Shown here: positions 5,922 through 14,977 of the stretch, piece by piece
How positions within the stretch are numbered: position 1 is the first letter of the stretch
How the letters are laid out: every line of letters begins with the position of its first letter
Origin: Phycisphaerales bacterium
GTDB lineage: Bacteria > Bacteroidota > Bacteroidia > Chitinophagales > Chitinophagaceae
DNA length: 32,893 nucleotides
Direction of reading: 5' to 3'
NCBI GenBank assembly: GCA_030054025.1
Contig: JASGCQ010000020.1
Span: 1 to 32,893, forward strand
Notes under the pieces: generated by a model
The model's database searches: none
What the model was told of the DNA's origin: nothing
What the model saw: only the letters and a program-made list of their open reading frames with translations
Made by a program: the position numbers and the translations under genes

Positions 5922-6959
5922 ATGGAATTTAGCGCACAGCAGCTCGCCGATTTGTTGCAAGGACGTATAGAAGGTGATGCCTCGATAAAAGTCAATCAAC
6001 TATCGAGAATAGAAGAAGGGTTACTGGGTTCTGTTTCCTTTTTGTCCAACCCGCTTTATACCCAATACATCTATACTACCAAAGCTTCTTTGGTCATCGT
6101 GAATGATAGTCTTGAACTCACGGCTCCAGTATCCTGTACGCTCTTGCGTGTAGCTAGTGCAGAGCAGGCATTTTCCAAATTGCTTGAGCTATACAATCAA
6201 ATCAAGCTCAACAAAAGCGGTATCGCCGCACAGGCTTATATATCGCAATCTGCCAGCCTAGGCGAAAATGTGTATGTGGGCGCATTTGCCGTCATCAGCG
6301 ATGGAGCCAAAATTGGCAAAAATGTAAAAATATACCCTCAGGTATTCATCGGCGACAATGTAGTTGTGGGCGACAATACCACACTATTTGCAGGAGTAAA
6401 AATCTATGCTGATTGCGTAGTGGGTAAAGACTGTATCTTCCACTCTGGCACGGTAATCGGCAGCGATGGCTTTCGCTTTGCACCACAAAACGAGGGCACA
6501 AAAAAAATACCTCAAATTGGCAATGTGGTGATAGAAGATGATGTAGAAATAGGTGCTAATTGTGCCATAGACCGCGCTACACTGGGCTCTACCATTATTC
6601 GAAAAGGAGTAAAATTTGATAATTTCATCCACATAGCCCACAATGTAGAGGTAGGCGAAAACTGTTATTTTGCAGCCCATACTGTGGTAGCAGGCTCTAC
6701 TAAAATCGGCAAAAATTGTATGACGAGCGGACAAGTAGGCATTGTGGGGCATTTACAAATTGCCGATGGTACAATTGTAACGGCCCAATCGGGTGTCTCG
6801 AAAAGCATTAGCAAAAGTGGCGAAGTGCTTATGGGCTCACCTGCATTTGATGCCAATAAATACCGTAAAGCCTTTGTGCATTTCCGCAATTTGGATACTT
6901 TGGCGCAACGCATCGCCGCTCTTGAAAAACAATTGAAGGAGCAAAATGGCGGGCAATAA
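5922..6959 (+). CDS. lpxD: UDP-3-O-acylglucosamine N-acyltransferase LpxD
   Basis: 345 residues, the usual LpxD length. LpxD adds the N-linked 3-hydroxyacyl chain from acyl-ACP to UDP-3-O-acylglucosamine, the third step of lipid A synthesis, in the cytoplasm. The N-terminal uridine-binding domain (1-~100: FSAQQLADLLQG, VSFLSNPLY) is followed by a left-handed beta-helix of hexapeptide repeats (~105-300) and a C-terminal helical bundle (FRNLDTLAQRIAALEKQ). NFIHIAHNVEVG carries the catalytic His, His240, equivalent to E. coli His239. The NxxxxD-like SIxxxGxVLMGSPAFD region is typical of the family. Its last 14 nt overlap the next gene (ATG at 6946), so the downstream small membrane proteins are probably translationally coupled. 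The usual neighbours lpxA/lpxC/fabZ are not in the window. Confidence 0.96.
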   Translation: MEFSAQQLADLLQGRIEGDASIKVNQLSRIEEGLLGSVSFLSNPLYTQYIYTTKASLVIVNDSLELTAPVSCTLLRVASAEQAFSKLLELYNQIKLNKSGIAAQAYISQSASLGENVYVGAFAVISDGAKIGKNVKIYPQVFIGDNVVVGDNTTLFAGVKIYADCVVGKDCIFHSGTVIGSDGFRFAPQNEGTKKIPQIGNVVIEDDVEIGANCAIDRATLGSTIIRKGVKFDNFIHIAHNVEVGENCYFAAHTVVAGSTKIGKNCMTSGQVGIVGHLQIADGTIVTAQSGVSKSISKSGEVLMGSPAFDANKYRKAFVHFRNLDTLAQRIAALEKQLKEQNGGQ

Positions 6960-7161
6960 TCAAAACAATAAGGAACTCTTGCAATATGCCGGACTGGCAA
7001 CCCAATGGTTGGTGATGCTTGGTCTGTCTGTATGGGCCGGCATGGCTATAGACAACAGAATGAACGAGCATTCTAGGTTATTTACTATCATATTACCTTT
7101 ACTGGCACTGAGTCTATCGCTCTGGCAACTGATTCGAAAATTCAACAAACCCAAAAAATGA
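6946..7161 (+). CDS. atpZ: AtpZ/AtpI-like F0F1 ATPase-associated small membrane protein
   Basis: 71 residues with two transmembrane helices (YAGLATQWLVMLGLSVWAGM and FTIILPLLALSLSLWQLI) separated by a short polar turn (DNRMNEHSR). This is the pattern of the ATPase gene-1/AtpZ family (PF09527), thought to assist F0 assembly or Mg2+ handling in the membrane. The GxxxG-like spacing around LGLSVWAGMAID is characteristic. The start overlaps lpxD by 14 nt, and the stop overlaps the next ATG (ATGA at 7158-7161). In many Bacteroidota this gene heads the atpB-E-F operon; here the ATP synthase subunits do not follow. Confidence 0.75.
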   Translation: MAGNNQNNKELLQYAGLATQWLVMLGLSVWAGMAIDNRMNEHSRLFTIILPLLALSLSLWQLIRKFNKPKK

Positions 7162-7532
7162 ACAAACTCTATTTCATCTTATTAGGATCTATCTTTAGCG
7201 TACTCTTAGCTGCCATTTATTTCTGGTGCATTCAGCATCCCGAATATGATTTACCGGTTTTGTTAATCGCCAACAGCTTGCTTTGCTTGCTGAGTGTCTT
7301 ATCTTTCTATATGCTCAAAAGCAAGTTGAAAAACGGCCGCCCTCAAGCATTTGTAAATGGTGTGTATGGTGCTACCCTACTCCGCTTGATGACTTGCATG
7401 GCAGGTATCTGCCTCTACCTTTTTATAAATAGAGGGCATCTGCATCAAGCGAGCGTTTTTGCCATGATGGGCTTGTACATCGTTTACACAGCTTACGAAA
7501 CAATCGCATTATCCAAGGTTGCAAAAAAGTAA
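7158..7532 (+). CDS. Small membrane protein, probably AtpI-like
   Basis: 124 residues with four predicted transmembrane helices (about 5-23, 33-53, 68-88, 95-115) and short basic loops (KSKLKNGRPQAFVNG). Position right after AtpZ with a 4-nt ATGA overlap, size and topology suggest the poorly conserved AtpI-like protein that lies between AtpZ and AtpB in Bacteroidota ATP synthase operons. There is no diagnostic motif, so the assignment is positional. The start is fixed by the overlap. The next gene begins 28 nt after its stop and is unrelated. Confidence 0.6.
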   Translation: MNKLYFILLGSIFSVLLAAIYFWCIQHPEYDLPVLLIANSLLCLLSVLSFYMLKSKLKNGRPQAFVNGVYGATLLRLMTCMAGICLYLFINRGHLHQASVFAMMGLYIVYTAYETIALSKVAKK

Positions 7533-7560
7533 ATCCAAACTCACCTCGTATCCTTAATTC

Positions 7561-8178
7561 ATGAAAAAGGAACGCCCTTTTTCCGAACTCATCCCTTTTT
7601 TACCTCCCAACACCTTTGAGGAGGTGGCACAATATTTTCAAAACCACACCATACACCTCACGCTCACCCGCGAGCGCAAGAGTGTGTTGGGCGATTATCG
7701 CAGACCAAGCAAGGAAAGTCCTTATCATCGTATCAGCATCAATGCAACCTTGCATCCATACAGCTTTTTAATCACACTCTTACATGAGTTGGCACACATG
7801 CTAGTCTATCTGCAATACAAAGACCAAGTAATGCCTCATGGCAACGAATGGAAAATGCAGTTTCAAAAAATGTTGATTCCCTATATCAGGAAAAATTTTT
7901 TTCCGAAAGACATAGAAGCTGCATTGGTTCGATACTTGAATAACCCTAAGGCGAGTACATGCACTGATACAAACTTGTACAAAGCCCTTTATCGCTGCAA
8001 AAACAATAAAAATGGCTGGACACTACTCGAAGATGTACCAATCGGTGCACATTTCAAAATAGCAAATGGCGCACAATATGCATTACTCGAAAAACGCCGT
8101 ACACGCTATCGTTGTCAAGATTTGAATAGTGGCAAAATGTACCTTTTTCCCAGCATTTATGAGGTACATCCATTGTAA
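7561..8178 (+). CDS. SprT-like zinc metalloprotein
   Basis: 205 residues. HELAH at 75-79 plus His93 (MPHGNEWK) forms the HExxH...H zinc site of SprT-like domains, which are related to the Spartan/Wss1 protease fold. The N-terminal part (LTRERKSVLGDYRRP, HRISINATLHPYSFLITL) is the usual SprT lead-in. The C-terminal part has only scattered Cys (YRCKNN, YRCQDL), so the zinc ribbon seen in other members is degenerate or absent. Bacterial SprT proteins have no firmly established substrate. It is likely cytoplasmic, with no signal peptide. It lies 28 nt after the AtpI-like gene and is probably read from the same transcript. Confidence 0.88.
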   Translation: MKKERPFSELIPFLPPNTFEEVAQYFQNHTIHLTLTRERKSVLGDYRRPSKESPYHRISINATLHPYSFLITLLHELAHMLVYLQYKDQVMPHGNEWKMQFQKMLIPYIRKNFFPKDIEAALVRYLNNPKASTCTDTNLYKALYRCKNNKNGWTLLEDVPIGAHFKIANGAQYALLEKRRTRYRCQDLNSGKMYLFPSIYEVHPL

Positions 8179-8239
8179 TTATGACTAAAATCATAGCTAG
8201 TATTGATAGTAGAAATGAGTAAAAATTGATTTAAATCTT

Positions 8240-8247
8240 TACCTTTG
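8240..8247 (+). promoter_or_regulatory. Candidate -7 promoter element (TACCTTTG) of the desaturase gene
   Basis: TACCTTTG matches the Bacteroidota -7 consensus TAnnTTTG, but no TTG lies at the usual 19-21 nt spacing upstream. The desaturase ATG is only 7 nt downstream, so the transcript would be leaderless or nearly so if this is used. Confidence 0.35.
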
Positions 8248-8254
8248 TCGGGTT

Positions 8255-9325
8255 ATGGTATTACCTAAATTTCCGAAATCGGCAAACTCTTTTAGTCACG
8301 AACTGAAAGAACGTGTTTACAAATATTTTGAAGATAACAATATTGCCAGCACAGGCAACGCCGAGCTTTATTTCAAAGCAATTTTGCTTCCGCTAATCTA
8401 TATTGGCATCTATATCCACGTTGTGTTTTATACTCCTGCTACCATTTGGGCATTGCTAGAATGTGCTTTTTTGGGCTTAGTAGTGGCCGCAATCGGTTTT
8501 AATGTGATGCACGATGGCGGACATGGCAGTTTCAGTACCAAACCTTGGCTCAACCGTATAGCTTTCTTTTCACTCAATATTTTGGGGGGTAGTGCCTTTA
8601 TGTGGAACATGAAACACAATGTCATCCATCATGCTTATACCAATATTGACGGCTTGGACGACGATATTGATGCAAAACCCTTTTTGCGTATGGCTACCAC
8701 GCAACCTAAATTGGGTATGCACAAATACCAACACATTTATTTTTGGTTTTTGTATTCCTTGCTCTATATGTTTTGGGTATTCTTTACCGATTTCAAAAAA
8801 TATTTTCGCAAAAAAGTAGGAGAAGTAGCCTTGAAAAAAATGAATACACAAGATCAAATCATTTTTTGGGCATCCAAGGCATTTTTCTATTTCTATATTA
8901 TAGGTTTCCCCATCTACAGATTTGGTTTCTTACCTTGGTTAGCAGGCTTTTTGGCTATGGCTATGACTGGAGGATTTGTATTAAGTATTGTATTTCAATT
9001 GGCCCATACCGTAGAAGATGCTAGTTTCCCCATGCCTGATGAGCTAAACCACAAAATGGATGACGAATGGACGGTACACCAATTAAAAACTACGGCAAAT
9101 TTTGCTACCAACAACAAAATTATCTGTTGGTACGTAGGCGGCTTGAATTTTCAAGTGGAGCATCATCTTTTTCCGAAAATTTCACACGTTCATTACCCTG
9201 CAATCAGCAAGATAGTAAAACAAACTTGTGCCGAATTTGGAGTAGGTTATATCGAATATCCTAAAATAGTGAATGCTATTGCATCGCATGTAGCTCATCT
9301 TAGAACAGTAGGGGCGGCGCAGTAA
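8255..9325 (+). CDS. Membrane front-end fatty acid desaturase (acyl-CoA/lipid desaturase)
   Basis: 356 residues. Three histidine boxes of the membrane di-iron desaturases are present: HDGGH (86-90), HNVIHH (121-126) and QVEHH (300-304). The Q in the third box is typical of front-end (delta-5/delta-6 type) enzymes, here without a fused cytochrome b5. Hydrophobic segments at about 43-60, 64-84, 160-177, 205-222 and 226-246 place it in the inner membrane. It introduces a double bond into acyl chains and probably helps adjust membrane fluidity. Other typical signatures are GFNVMHDGGHGSFS and HHAYTNIDGLDDD. The start at 8255 gives a normal short N-terminus (MVLPKFPKSANSF). holB follows after 29 nt, so co-transcription is possible. 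Confidence 0.93.
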   Translation: MVLPKFPKSANSFSHELKERVYKYFEDNNIASTGNAELYFKAILLPLIYIGIYIHVVFYTPATIWALLECAFLGLVVAAIGFNVMHDGGHGSFSTKPWLNRIAFFSLNILGGSAFMWNMKHNVIHHAYTNIDGLDDDIDAKPFLRMATTQPKLGMHKYQHIYFWFLYSLLYMFWVFFTDFKKYFRKKVGEVALKKMNTQDQIIFWASKAFFYFYIIGFPIYRFGFLPWLAGFLAMAMTGGFVLSIVFQLAHTVEDASFPMPDELNHKMDDEWTVHQLKTTANFATNNKIICWYVGGLNFQVEHHLFPKISHVHYPAISKIVKQTCAEFGVGYIEYPKIVNAIASHVAHLRTVGAAQ

Positions 9326-9354
9326 ATGCTCACGATTGCCACCAATTCTTAACT

Positions 9355-10491
9355 ATGCAATTTTCAGATATTGTAGGTCAAAGCTCGGCTAAAAACCACT
9401 TGTTGGGCATGTGGCAACAAAATCACTTGCCTCATGCACTGCTTATTTGTGGTCAGGAAGGCACAGGTGGATTGCCCTTGGCATTTGCGCTCTCACAATA
9501 TTTGCTTTGTAGCAACAAATCGGATACTGATTCTTGCGGAGTTTGCCCTAATTGTCAAAAAATAGCGAAACTGGAACATGCTGATGTTCACCTATCCTTT
9601 CCGAGCATTAAGCCTAACCCCCATAGCAAAGTACTCAGCAGCAACTATTTTAAGGAGTTTCGTACTTATACCCTTGCCAATCCATACGGAACGGCATTTG
9701 ACTGGCTGCAATATATCAACGCCGAAAACAAGCAAGGCAATATCAGCGCTGATGAATGCAGAGCTATCATAGAATCGCTCAGTCTAAAATCTTACGAAGG
9801 CGGCAAAAAGATATTAATCATCTGGCGACCCGAATTTTTGGGCAAAGAAGGTAATATTTTACTGAAACTCATCGAAGAACCCCCCAGCGAAACCCTTATC
9901 ATTTTAGTGGCAGAATCAACAGAAGAAATTTTGCCTACCATCCTTTCTCGGATACAAGCCATAAAGCTGCCGCCGATAAAAGCCTCCGAAATAGCCGAAT
10001 CGTTAATTAAACAATACAATTGCGAACCTCACAGAGCCAATCAAATGGCACGATTAGCCGAAGGCAGCTTTACCGCTGCGCTTCAACTGCTACATGAAGA
10101 GGATAACGACCTCTTCCCCCATGCACGAAATTTATTCAACCTGCTATTTACCAATAACGGCATAGGCTTATCCAAGTTTTCGGAAGAAATGTCAAAATTG
10201 GGACGAGAGCAACAGAAAAATTTCCTACACTACATCATCCATTTACTCCAAACGACACTCAAACAACACTTTACAGGGCAATGCAATCTTGCTAATGAAG
10301 AATTGGTTTTTGTCCAAAAGTTGTCGGCAACAGCACTCCGTTTCGAAACCATCAGTCAATTAATTGATGAAATAGCCAAAACAAGCTATCATATTCAGCG
10401 CAATTCGAGTAGCAAAATGCAGCTTCATGCGCTCTGCATCAAAATGATGTATGCTATTCAGAATAAAAAAGTATCTTCGCTTGTTCAATAA
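9355..10491 (+). CDS. holB: DNA polymerase III subunit delta prime
   Basis: 378 residues. This is a clamp-loader subunit of the AAA+ family that helps load the beta clamp on DNA. FSDIVGQSSAKNHLLG opens the ATPase domain. The Walker A position reads GQEGTGG without the Lys, as expected for delta prime, which does not hydrolyse ATP. A four-Cys zinc module is present (Cys52, 61, 64, 67). Later motifs are KILIIWRPEF, LLKLIEEPPSETL and the sensor-1-like region TILSRIQAIKLP. The C-terminal helical collar domain extends to the end. In Bacteroidota holB is commonly next to the PSP1/RicT gene, as here; the intervening 126 nt may hold a separate promoter. Confidence 0.93.
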   Translation: MQFSDIVGQSSAKNHLLGMWQQNHLPHALLICGQEGTGGLPLAFALSQYLLCSNKSDTDSCGVCPNCQKIAKLEHADVHLSFPSIKPNPHSKVLSSNYFKEFRTYTLANPYGTAFDWLQYINAENKQGNISADECRAIIESLSLKSYEGGKKILIIWRPEFLGKEGNILLKLIEEPPSETLIILVAESTEEILPTILSRIQAIKLPPIKASEIAESLIKQYNCEPHRANQMARLAEGSFTAALQLLHEEDNDLFPHARNLFNLLFTNNGIGLSKFSEEMSKLGREQQKNFLHYIIHLLQTTLKQHFTGQCNLANEELVFVQKLSATALRFETISQLIDEIAKTSYHIQRNSSSKMQLHALCIKMMYAIQNKKVSSLVQ

Positions 10492-10617
10492 TTGTTCAAC
10501 AATTCCGGCAGACTTTATTTTGTGAAGTGAGTACTAATTTGGTTTTTTTAAACAAAAGCATATAGCCCTTATCACCTTCAATATGGTATTGCTGTCATTA
10601 TAAATTTTTTATAGTCA

Positions 10618-11976
10618 ATGGGATGTGGAAACTGTGGCTCTGGTGCCAACGGAAAACCCGCAGGATGCAAAAGCAACGGTGGTTGCAGTTCGGGCGGATG
10701 TAATAAAATGAATGTCTTTGATTGGCTGGGTATTATACCCTTACCGGGTGGTGCAAAGCCATTTCCTATAGTAGAAGTTTCTTTTAACAGCGGTAGCCGT
10801 AAAGAATATTTCAAAAACAATGCATCCTTTAGCCTCATCAAAGGTCAATGGGTTACCGTGGAAGGAGTAGGCGGTTTTGATATGGGAGAAATAAGCCTTA
10901 CTGGCGAACTGGTGAAACTCCAACTCAAAAAGTATGGCATTCAAGACAAAAATGCGTTAAAGAGAATCATGCGCCCCTCTACGCCCGAAGATCTTGAACT
11001 ATACAATACCAATAAGCAGTGCGAACAAGAAATAATGGTGCGCAGCCGCGCCATAGCCAAAGAACTCAAAGTGGATATGAAAATCGGTGAAGTAGAATTA
11101 CAAGCCGACGGCAAAAAAGCGACCTTCTTCTACACCGCCGAACATAGAGTTGATTTTCGGGAGCTCATCAAAGTATTTGCTACCGATTTTAAAATAAAAG
11201 TAGAAATGCGCCAGATAGGTGCAAGGCAAGAAAGTGGCAAAGTAGGAGGCATTGGCTCTTGTGGGCGTGAATTGTGCTGTAGCACTTGGCTTACTGATTT
11301 CAAATCGGTAAACACTACTGCCGCTCGATACCAATCACTTTCCATCAACCAAACAAAACTATCTGGCCAATGTGGTCGTTTAAAATGTTGTCTGAACTAT
11401 GAGCTGGATACTTATATGGACGCTTTGCGTTTATTTCCTAATAATGCAGACCATATACAAACCGCACAAGGCAAGGCAAGCTTGATCAAAAAAGATATTT
11501 TCCGAAATTTGATGTGGTACAGCTTTTCTAGTAGCAGCAAGCAATACCCACTTACTATTGAGCGTGTTACTGAAATTCTAGCCCAAAATAAAGAAGGTAT
11601 TTTTCCTGAAGAACTGCAAGCGGTAGAACTGGAGAGTTCTTCAAAAGAAAAATTAAAGATAGATGTAGGATTTGTGAACGATGTGGGGCAAATTACGCTC
11701 AAGAATCTGGAGAAGAAAAAAGCTAAACATAAAAAGAAATCGAATAAGTCTGCTGCTGCCAGTGGACAAAAACCAAACGCTGCCGCCACAGGACAAAAAG
11801 CCGATACGCCAAGACCGCAAAACACATCGGCACAAAAAAGCAATGCGCCTGCCCCACAAGCAAAAAACAACCCGCCCAAACCGGCCAGCAATCGCCCCAA
11901 TAACAGAAATAAAAAACCAAAGCCTAGCAAAGATGCTAAATCAAATGCGGGAACACCGCCTCCACCAACAGCATAA
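10618..11976 (+). CDS. ricT: PSP1-domain protein, RicT/YaaT family
   Basis: 452 residues. The N-terminal 30 residues are Gly/Cys-rich with five Cys (3, 6, 17, 23, 28), a feature of Bacteroidota members. The PSP1 domain (about 45-270) has GEVELQADGKKATFFYTAEH, IGARQESGKVGG and the paired Cys motifs GRELCC (Cys215, 220, 221) and GRLKCC (Cys252, 257, 258). In Bacillus the RicT/A/F complex binds Fe-S clusters and affects RNase Y processing; the role in Bacteroidota is not established. Beyond residue ~365 there is a low-complexity Lys/Ala/Pro/Asn/Gln tail (KKKAKHKKKSNKS, then PRPQNTSAQKSN), probably disordered and nucleic-acid binding. holB lies upstream, as in related genomes. It ends 18 nt before a strong terminator. 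Confidence 0.9.
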   Translation: MGCGNCGSGANGKPAGCKSNGGCSSGGCNKMNVFDWLGIIPLPGGAKPFPIVEVSFNSGSRKEYFKNNASFSLIKGQWVTVEGVGGFDMGEISLTGELVKLQLKKYGIQDKNALKRIMRPSTPEDLELYNTNKQCEQEIMVRSRAIAKELKVDMKIGEVELQADGKKATFFYTAEHRVDFRELIKVFATDFKIKVEMRQIGARQESGKVGGIGSCGRELCCSTWLTDFKSVNTTAARYQSLSINQTKLSGQCGRLKCCLNYELDTYMDALRLFPNNADHIQTAQGKASLIKKDIFRNLMWYSFSSSSKQYPLTIERVTEILAQNKEGIFPEELQAVELESSSKEKLKIDVGFVNDVGQITLKNLEKKKAKHKKKSNKSAAASGQKPNAAATGQKADTPRPQNTSAQKSNAPAPQAKNNPPKPASNRPNNRNKKPKPSKDAKSNAGTPPPPTA

Positions 11977-11993
11977 GAGTTAGTCATACAATA

Positions 11994-12035
11994 ATAAAGC
12001 GTGGGTCTGAGCAATTGCTTAGACCCACGCTTTAT
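11994..12035. terminator. Bidirectional terminator between convergent ricT and the T9SS protein gene
   Basis: A 21-nt left arm (11994-12014) and 21-nt right arm (12015-12035) are complementary except for one position; the central bases form the loop. The stem begins ATAAAGCGTGGG and has T/A-rich flanks on both sides. It lies 17 nt after the ricT stop and 24 nt from the stop of the convergent gene, so it can serve both. Confidence 0.85.
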
Positions 12036-12059
12036 ATTAAGAATAATATTCTTTAGCAA

Positions 12060-14834
12060 TTATCGAATCAAGGTCACGTTGCCTGTATAAGTTTCACTAA
12101 TACCATTGGCAAAACTCACTTTGATTTGATAAACATAAGTGCCATAAGGTTGTGCTTCGCCTTTAAAAGTACCATCCCATCCTCTTCCATTCACATTATG
12201 CGATTCGAATAACAAGACACCCCAGCGGTCAAAGATACTCATATCAAAAGTAACAATAGAATGACCCAACAAAGAACGTGGTAAGAAATAGGCGTTGGCA
12301 ACATCGTTACCTTCGGGTACAAAGGCATTTGGAATATCTAAGTAGCACCCTTTATGTACCGCAAGGCTATCTGAGGCTACGCAGTTATGTTCTTTTACGC
12401 TAAGCCAATAATCGCCTGCCTGTCTTACTACAATTTGAGCTGTAGTATCGCCTGTATTCCACAAATAAGACAATTTACCTGCACTTACTGTATTACTTTT
12501 TAAGATAAGTGCAGCATTATTAGGGCATATTATAGTATCTCTTCCAATATTTACTTTGGGTACTCCAGTTACTTCTACTGTACTTGTGACACCAATATCA
12601 CCACAAATGGTGTAAGATGCTTTGAAATTGACGGTATAAACCCCTGAAGTAGTAAATGCTTGGCGAGCATTTAATTGATCATAAGTTTTGACATCCCCAT
12701 CACCAAAATCCCATACAAGTTGGTAATAACCATCCGTTGCATTCCCTACGAAATCAATGGCATCGCCTTGACAAATAAGCGAATCGCTCTTGGTAAAAGA
12801 CACCACAGCTTTTTGCGCCACAAATACATCCCTGCTTACACTGTCTGAACAATGATAAATGTTAGAGACTTTGAGCTTAACCGTTTTGACACCAAAACCA
12901 GAATAAGAATGTGCAGGAGAAGGCATTGAAGTAGTATCACCATCTCCAAACCACCACATAGATTGAAAAGGTGCAGTGACACCTCCCAATGTACAGTTGG
13001 AATTATTAGTCACATTAAGCAATTCGGGACCGCATAATGAATCTTTGGCAGGCGCAAACAATGCTTGAATTTTTGAGATATCGACTTTAAGTGTTGCACG
13101 ATTACTCACACATCCATTCACCGTCTGAGAAGGGTAATAACTTGTTGTAGTGCCATTGGTAGGAGGGGTAGGAGCAGTGGGATATTTAGCACCACCAGTT
13201 AAGGCATCATACCATTCTATACTAGTACCAACTGCCGATACCGGAACTGCTGTTGCTCCAAAACAATAAACAGTATCGCGCACTGTTGGAGGTTCTGGTT
13301 TGGCAGTAACAATTACATCTATATAGGCATATTGAGAAAAACAACCGGCAGCATTTTTTTGACGCACATAATAACGTTTAGTACCGGCAGCAGAAGTAGA
13401 TGGCGTAGGTGCTACAGTGGTTTCAACACCACCCATAGTAGTACTCCAAAGTATGGTAGCCCCTGAAGCTCCTCCGGCACTAAGTGCTGTTGCTGTTTCT
13501 GCTTGGCAATATTTGACAGGAGTGGTTACAAACGGCGGAACACTAAAGCTAATCGTATCCACATAAAAAGTGAGGGTAAGTGTATCGCAAATAGATACAC
13601 CTATGGCAGTATAAGTGCGAGGTCCCGTAACCGTAATGTTTACTGAATCACCATAAGCTCCACCTGAAGGAGGTAATGAAGCGGGGCTGATTAAACTATC
13701 GGCTGCAAGACCTATACCCGGAGTCCATGTCCATTTATAGGCGAAGCCGCCTTTAATTTTTAAGGGGAATGATTTGCCTGAGCATACCCTAAAGGTAGTG
13801 TAAGGAGTGTACTCCAAAGTGTCTGATAAAAAGCTGGGGGCAGTTTCTGAAAGTGCCGAATCCAAATCGGCTTGCTTGAGTATATAGGCAAATGACAACT
13901 CCGTCTTTTCGCCTGGAGCCAAATTGCCCACATTAAAAACGATCCCCATGGAGGTATTGGCAGAAGAAAAACCGCCTAAGTTATAAATATAGCCACCTGC
14001 TGCACCATTTTGTCCATACACATTATTGAGCGACGCATCGGGAGTATAAGTATTGGTGATATAACATTTCGCTCTGCAATCTTTACTGCCCAAACCCACA
14101 TAAGCCGTGGGATAATCCTGACCAGTGGCAACCGCCAAGCAATTTTTCGACAATAAGGTAGGCTGAAAAATAATTGTTTTGTCAGAAGAATAATTCCCAG
14201 CAATGGTGGCATCGGGTTCTGGATCTAAACTACGGTTATAAAAAATATTATTCAGTGTTGTAGCTCCTGTATTGGTCAATTCGATGCGGGCAACAAAATA
14301 AACCTTATCCTTTTTTTGAGTAGTTGTTTGCTTAATCGCCAAATTGCCAAATGAGCCTTGCCAAACACCCACTGCCTGTGTTCCCGTGGCGGTATAGCTG
14401 GTATTGAAACCCGTAAGACCACCAGTCATAGAAGTAGCACTGGTACCACGCCACGCCAAACCTCTGGTGCCATTTACTTGTATATCCCAACCTTCTTGAG
14501 GTGTCCCCGGCAAGAAGTAATCTCCAAAATAATTGGGATAACCAGGGGCGCTTACACCCCATCCATCTTTGGCAGGATCTGCCACAAAACCTAAAGAACC
14601 TGAAGTAAGTCCGAAATCTGGACGAGCGTGATAGGTAGAGGGTGCATTACCTCCAGTACCATAAGCACCATTAGGAGCAACACCTTCTTCTACATAATTA
14701 CCTTGTAAAAAAACATCTGTAGCGATTAATTGAGCAAATCCTTTGTTAGGTTGCAACAAAAGCGTGATTAAAATAAATACCGTAAACAGTCTGAAAACAA
14801 ATCGTAACATTGCCACAATAAGATTAAATAACAA
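12060..14834 (-). CDS. Giant T9SS-secreted protein with PKD domains and CHU_C-type C-terminal domain
   Basis: 924 residues. A signal peptide ends at PNKGFAQ (~residue 35); starting at Met9 (MLRFVFRLF) is equally possible. Residues 36-345 form a domain shared with the protein at 28477 (FLQGNYVEEGVAPNG, DPAKDGWGV, GDYFLPGTPQEGWDIQ, GLGSKDCRAKCYI). Ig-like/Ser-Thr-rich repeats follow (~350-590), then two PKD domains with WWFGDGD (~627) and WDFGDGD (~708), an IGRDTIICPNN domain, and a C-terminal gliding-motility-associated domain (832-924: IPNAFVPEGND, FDRWGVLLFES, GWDGTFKGEAQPYGTYVY). That domain is the type B signal for export by T9SS, usually with a PorP/SprF partner. It is probably a surface adhesin or matrix protein. 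No PorP/SprF gene lies beside it, unlike its paralogue. Confidence 0.9.
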   Translation of the reverse strand: MLFNLIVAMLRFVFRLFTVFILITLLLQPNKGFAQLIATDVFLQGNYVEEGVAPNGAYGTGGNAPSTYHARPDFGLTSGSLGFVADPAKDGWGVSAPGYPNYFGDYFLPGTPQEGWDIQVNGTRGLAWRGTSATSMTGGLTGFNTSYTATGTQAVGVWQGSFGNLAIKQTTTQKKDKVYFVARIELTNTGATTLNNIFYNRSLDPEPDATIAGNYSSDKTIIFQPTLLSKNCLAVATGQDYPTAYVGLGSKDCRAKCYITNTYTPDASLNNVYGQNGAAGGYIYNLGGFSSANTSMGIVFNVGNLAPGEKTELSFAYILKQADLDSALSETAPSFLSDTLEYTPYTTFRVCSGKSFPLKIKGGFAYKWTWTPGIGLAADSLISPASLPPSGGAYGDSVNITVTGPRTYTAIGVSICDTLTLTFYVDTISFSVPPFVTTPVKYCQAETATALSAGGASGATILWSTTMGGVETTVAPTPSTSAAGTKRYYVRQKNAAGCFSQYAYIDVIVTAKPEPPTVRDTVYCFGATAVPVSAVGTSIEWYDALTGGAKYPTAPTPPTNGTTTSYYPSQTVNGCVSNRATLKVDISKIQALFAPAKDSLCGPELLNVTNNSNCTLGGVTAPFQSMWWFGDGDTTSMPSPAHSYSGFGVKTVKLKVSNIYHCSDSVSRDVFVAQKAVVSFTKSDSLICQGDAIDFVGNATDGYYQLVWDFGDGDVKTYDQLNARQAFTTSGVYTVNFKASYTICGDIGVTSTVEVTGVPKVNIGRDTIICPNNAALILKSNTVSAGKLSYLWNTGDTTAQIVVRQAGDYWLSVKEHNCVASDSLAVHKGCYLDIPNAFVPEGNDVANAYFLPRSLLGHSIVTFDMSIFDRWGVLLFESHNVNGRGWDGTFKGEAQPYGTYVYQIKVSFANGISETYTGNVTLIR

Positions 14835-14977
14835 GCACTACTGCGAAAGTAATTCATTTTCATAACAAATAAACGCACTATCAAAAATATCACGAGTGCA
14901 TCTAGCTTCAAAAATTACATTTTGTCACATCAAGTTGATGTATTTTTACAAATTGATTTTCATTTTATCATTTGCTC

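Noticed and set aside
6384..6752. 122-codon antisense frame in lpxD
   Set aside because: Shadow of a strongly conserved gene; no signal or domain.
11994..12035. Long palindrome considered as a CRISPR or integration site
   Set aside because: Single copy between convergent stops with A/T flanks, so a bidirectional terminator explains it.
11412..12059. 215-codon antisense frame opposite ricT
   Set aside because: It is the shadow of the low-complexity Lys/Pro tail of ricT, rich in Leu/Phe/Ala, with no recognisable motif.
14972..14977. TTG start of coaBC two codons upstream
   Set aside because: The ATG at 14978 gives the normal N-terminus (MSLKGIKIALGVTGS).
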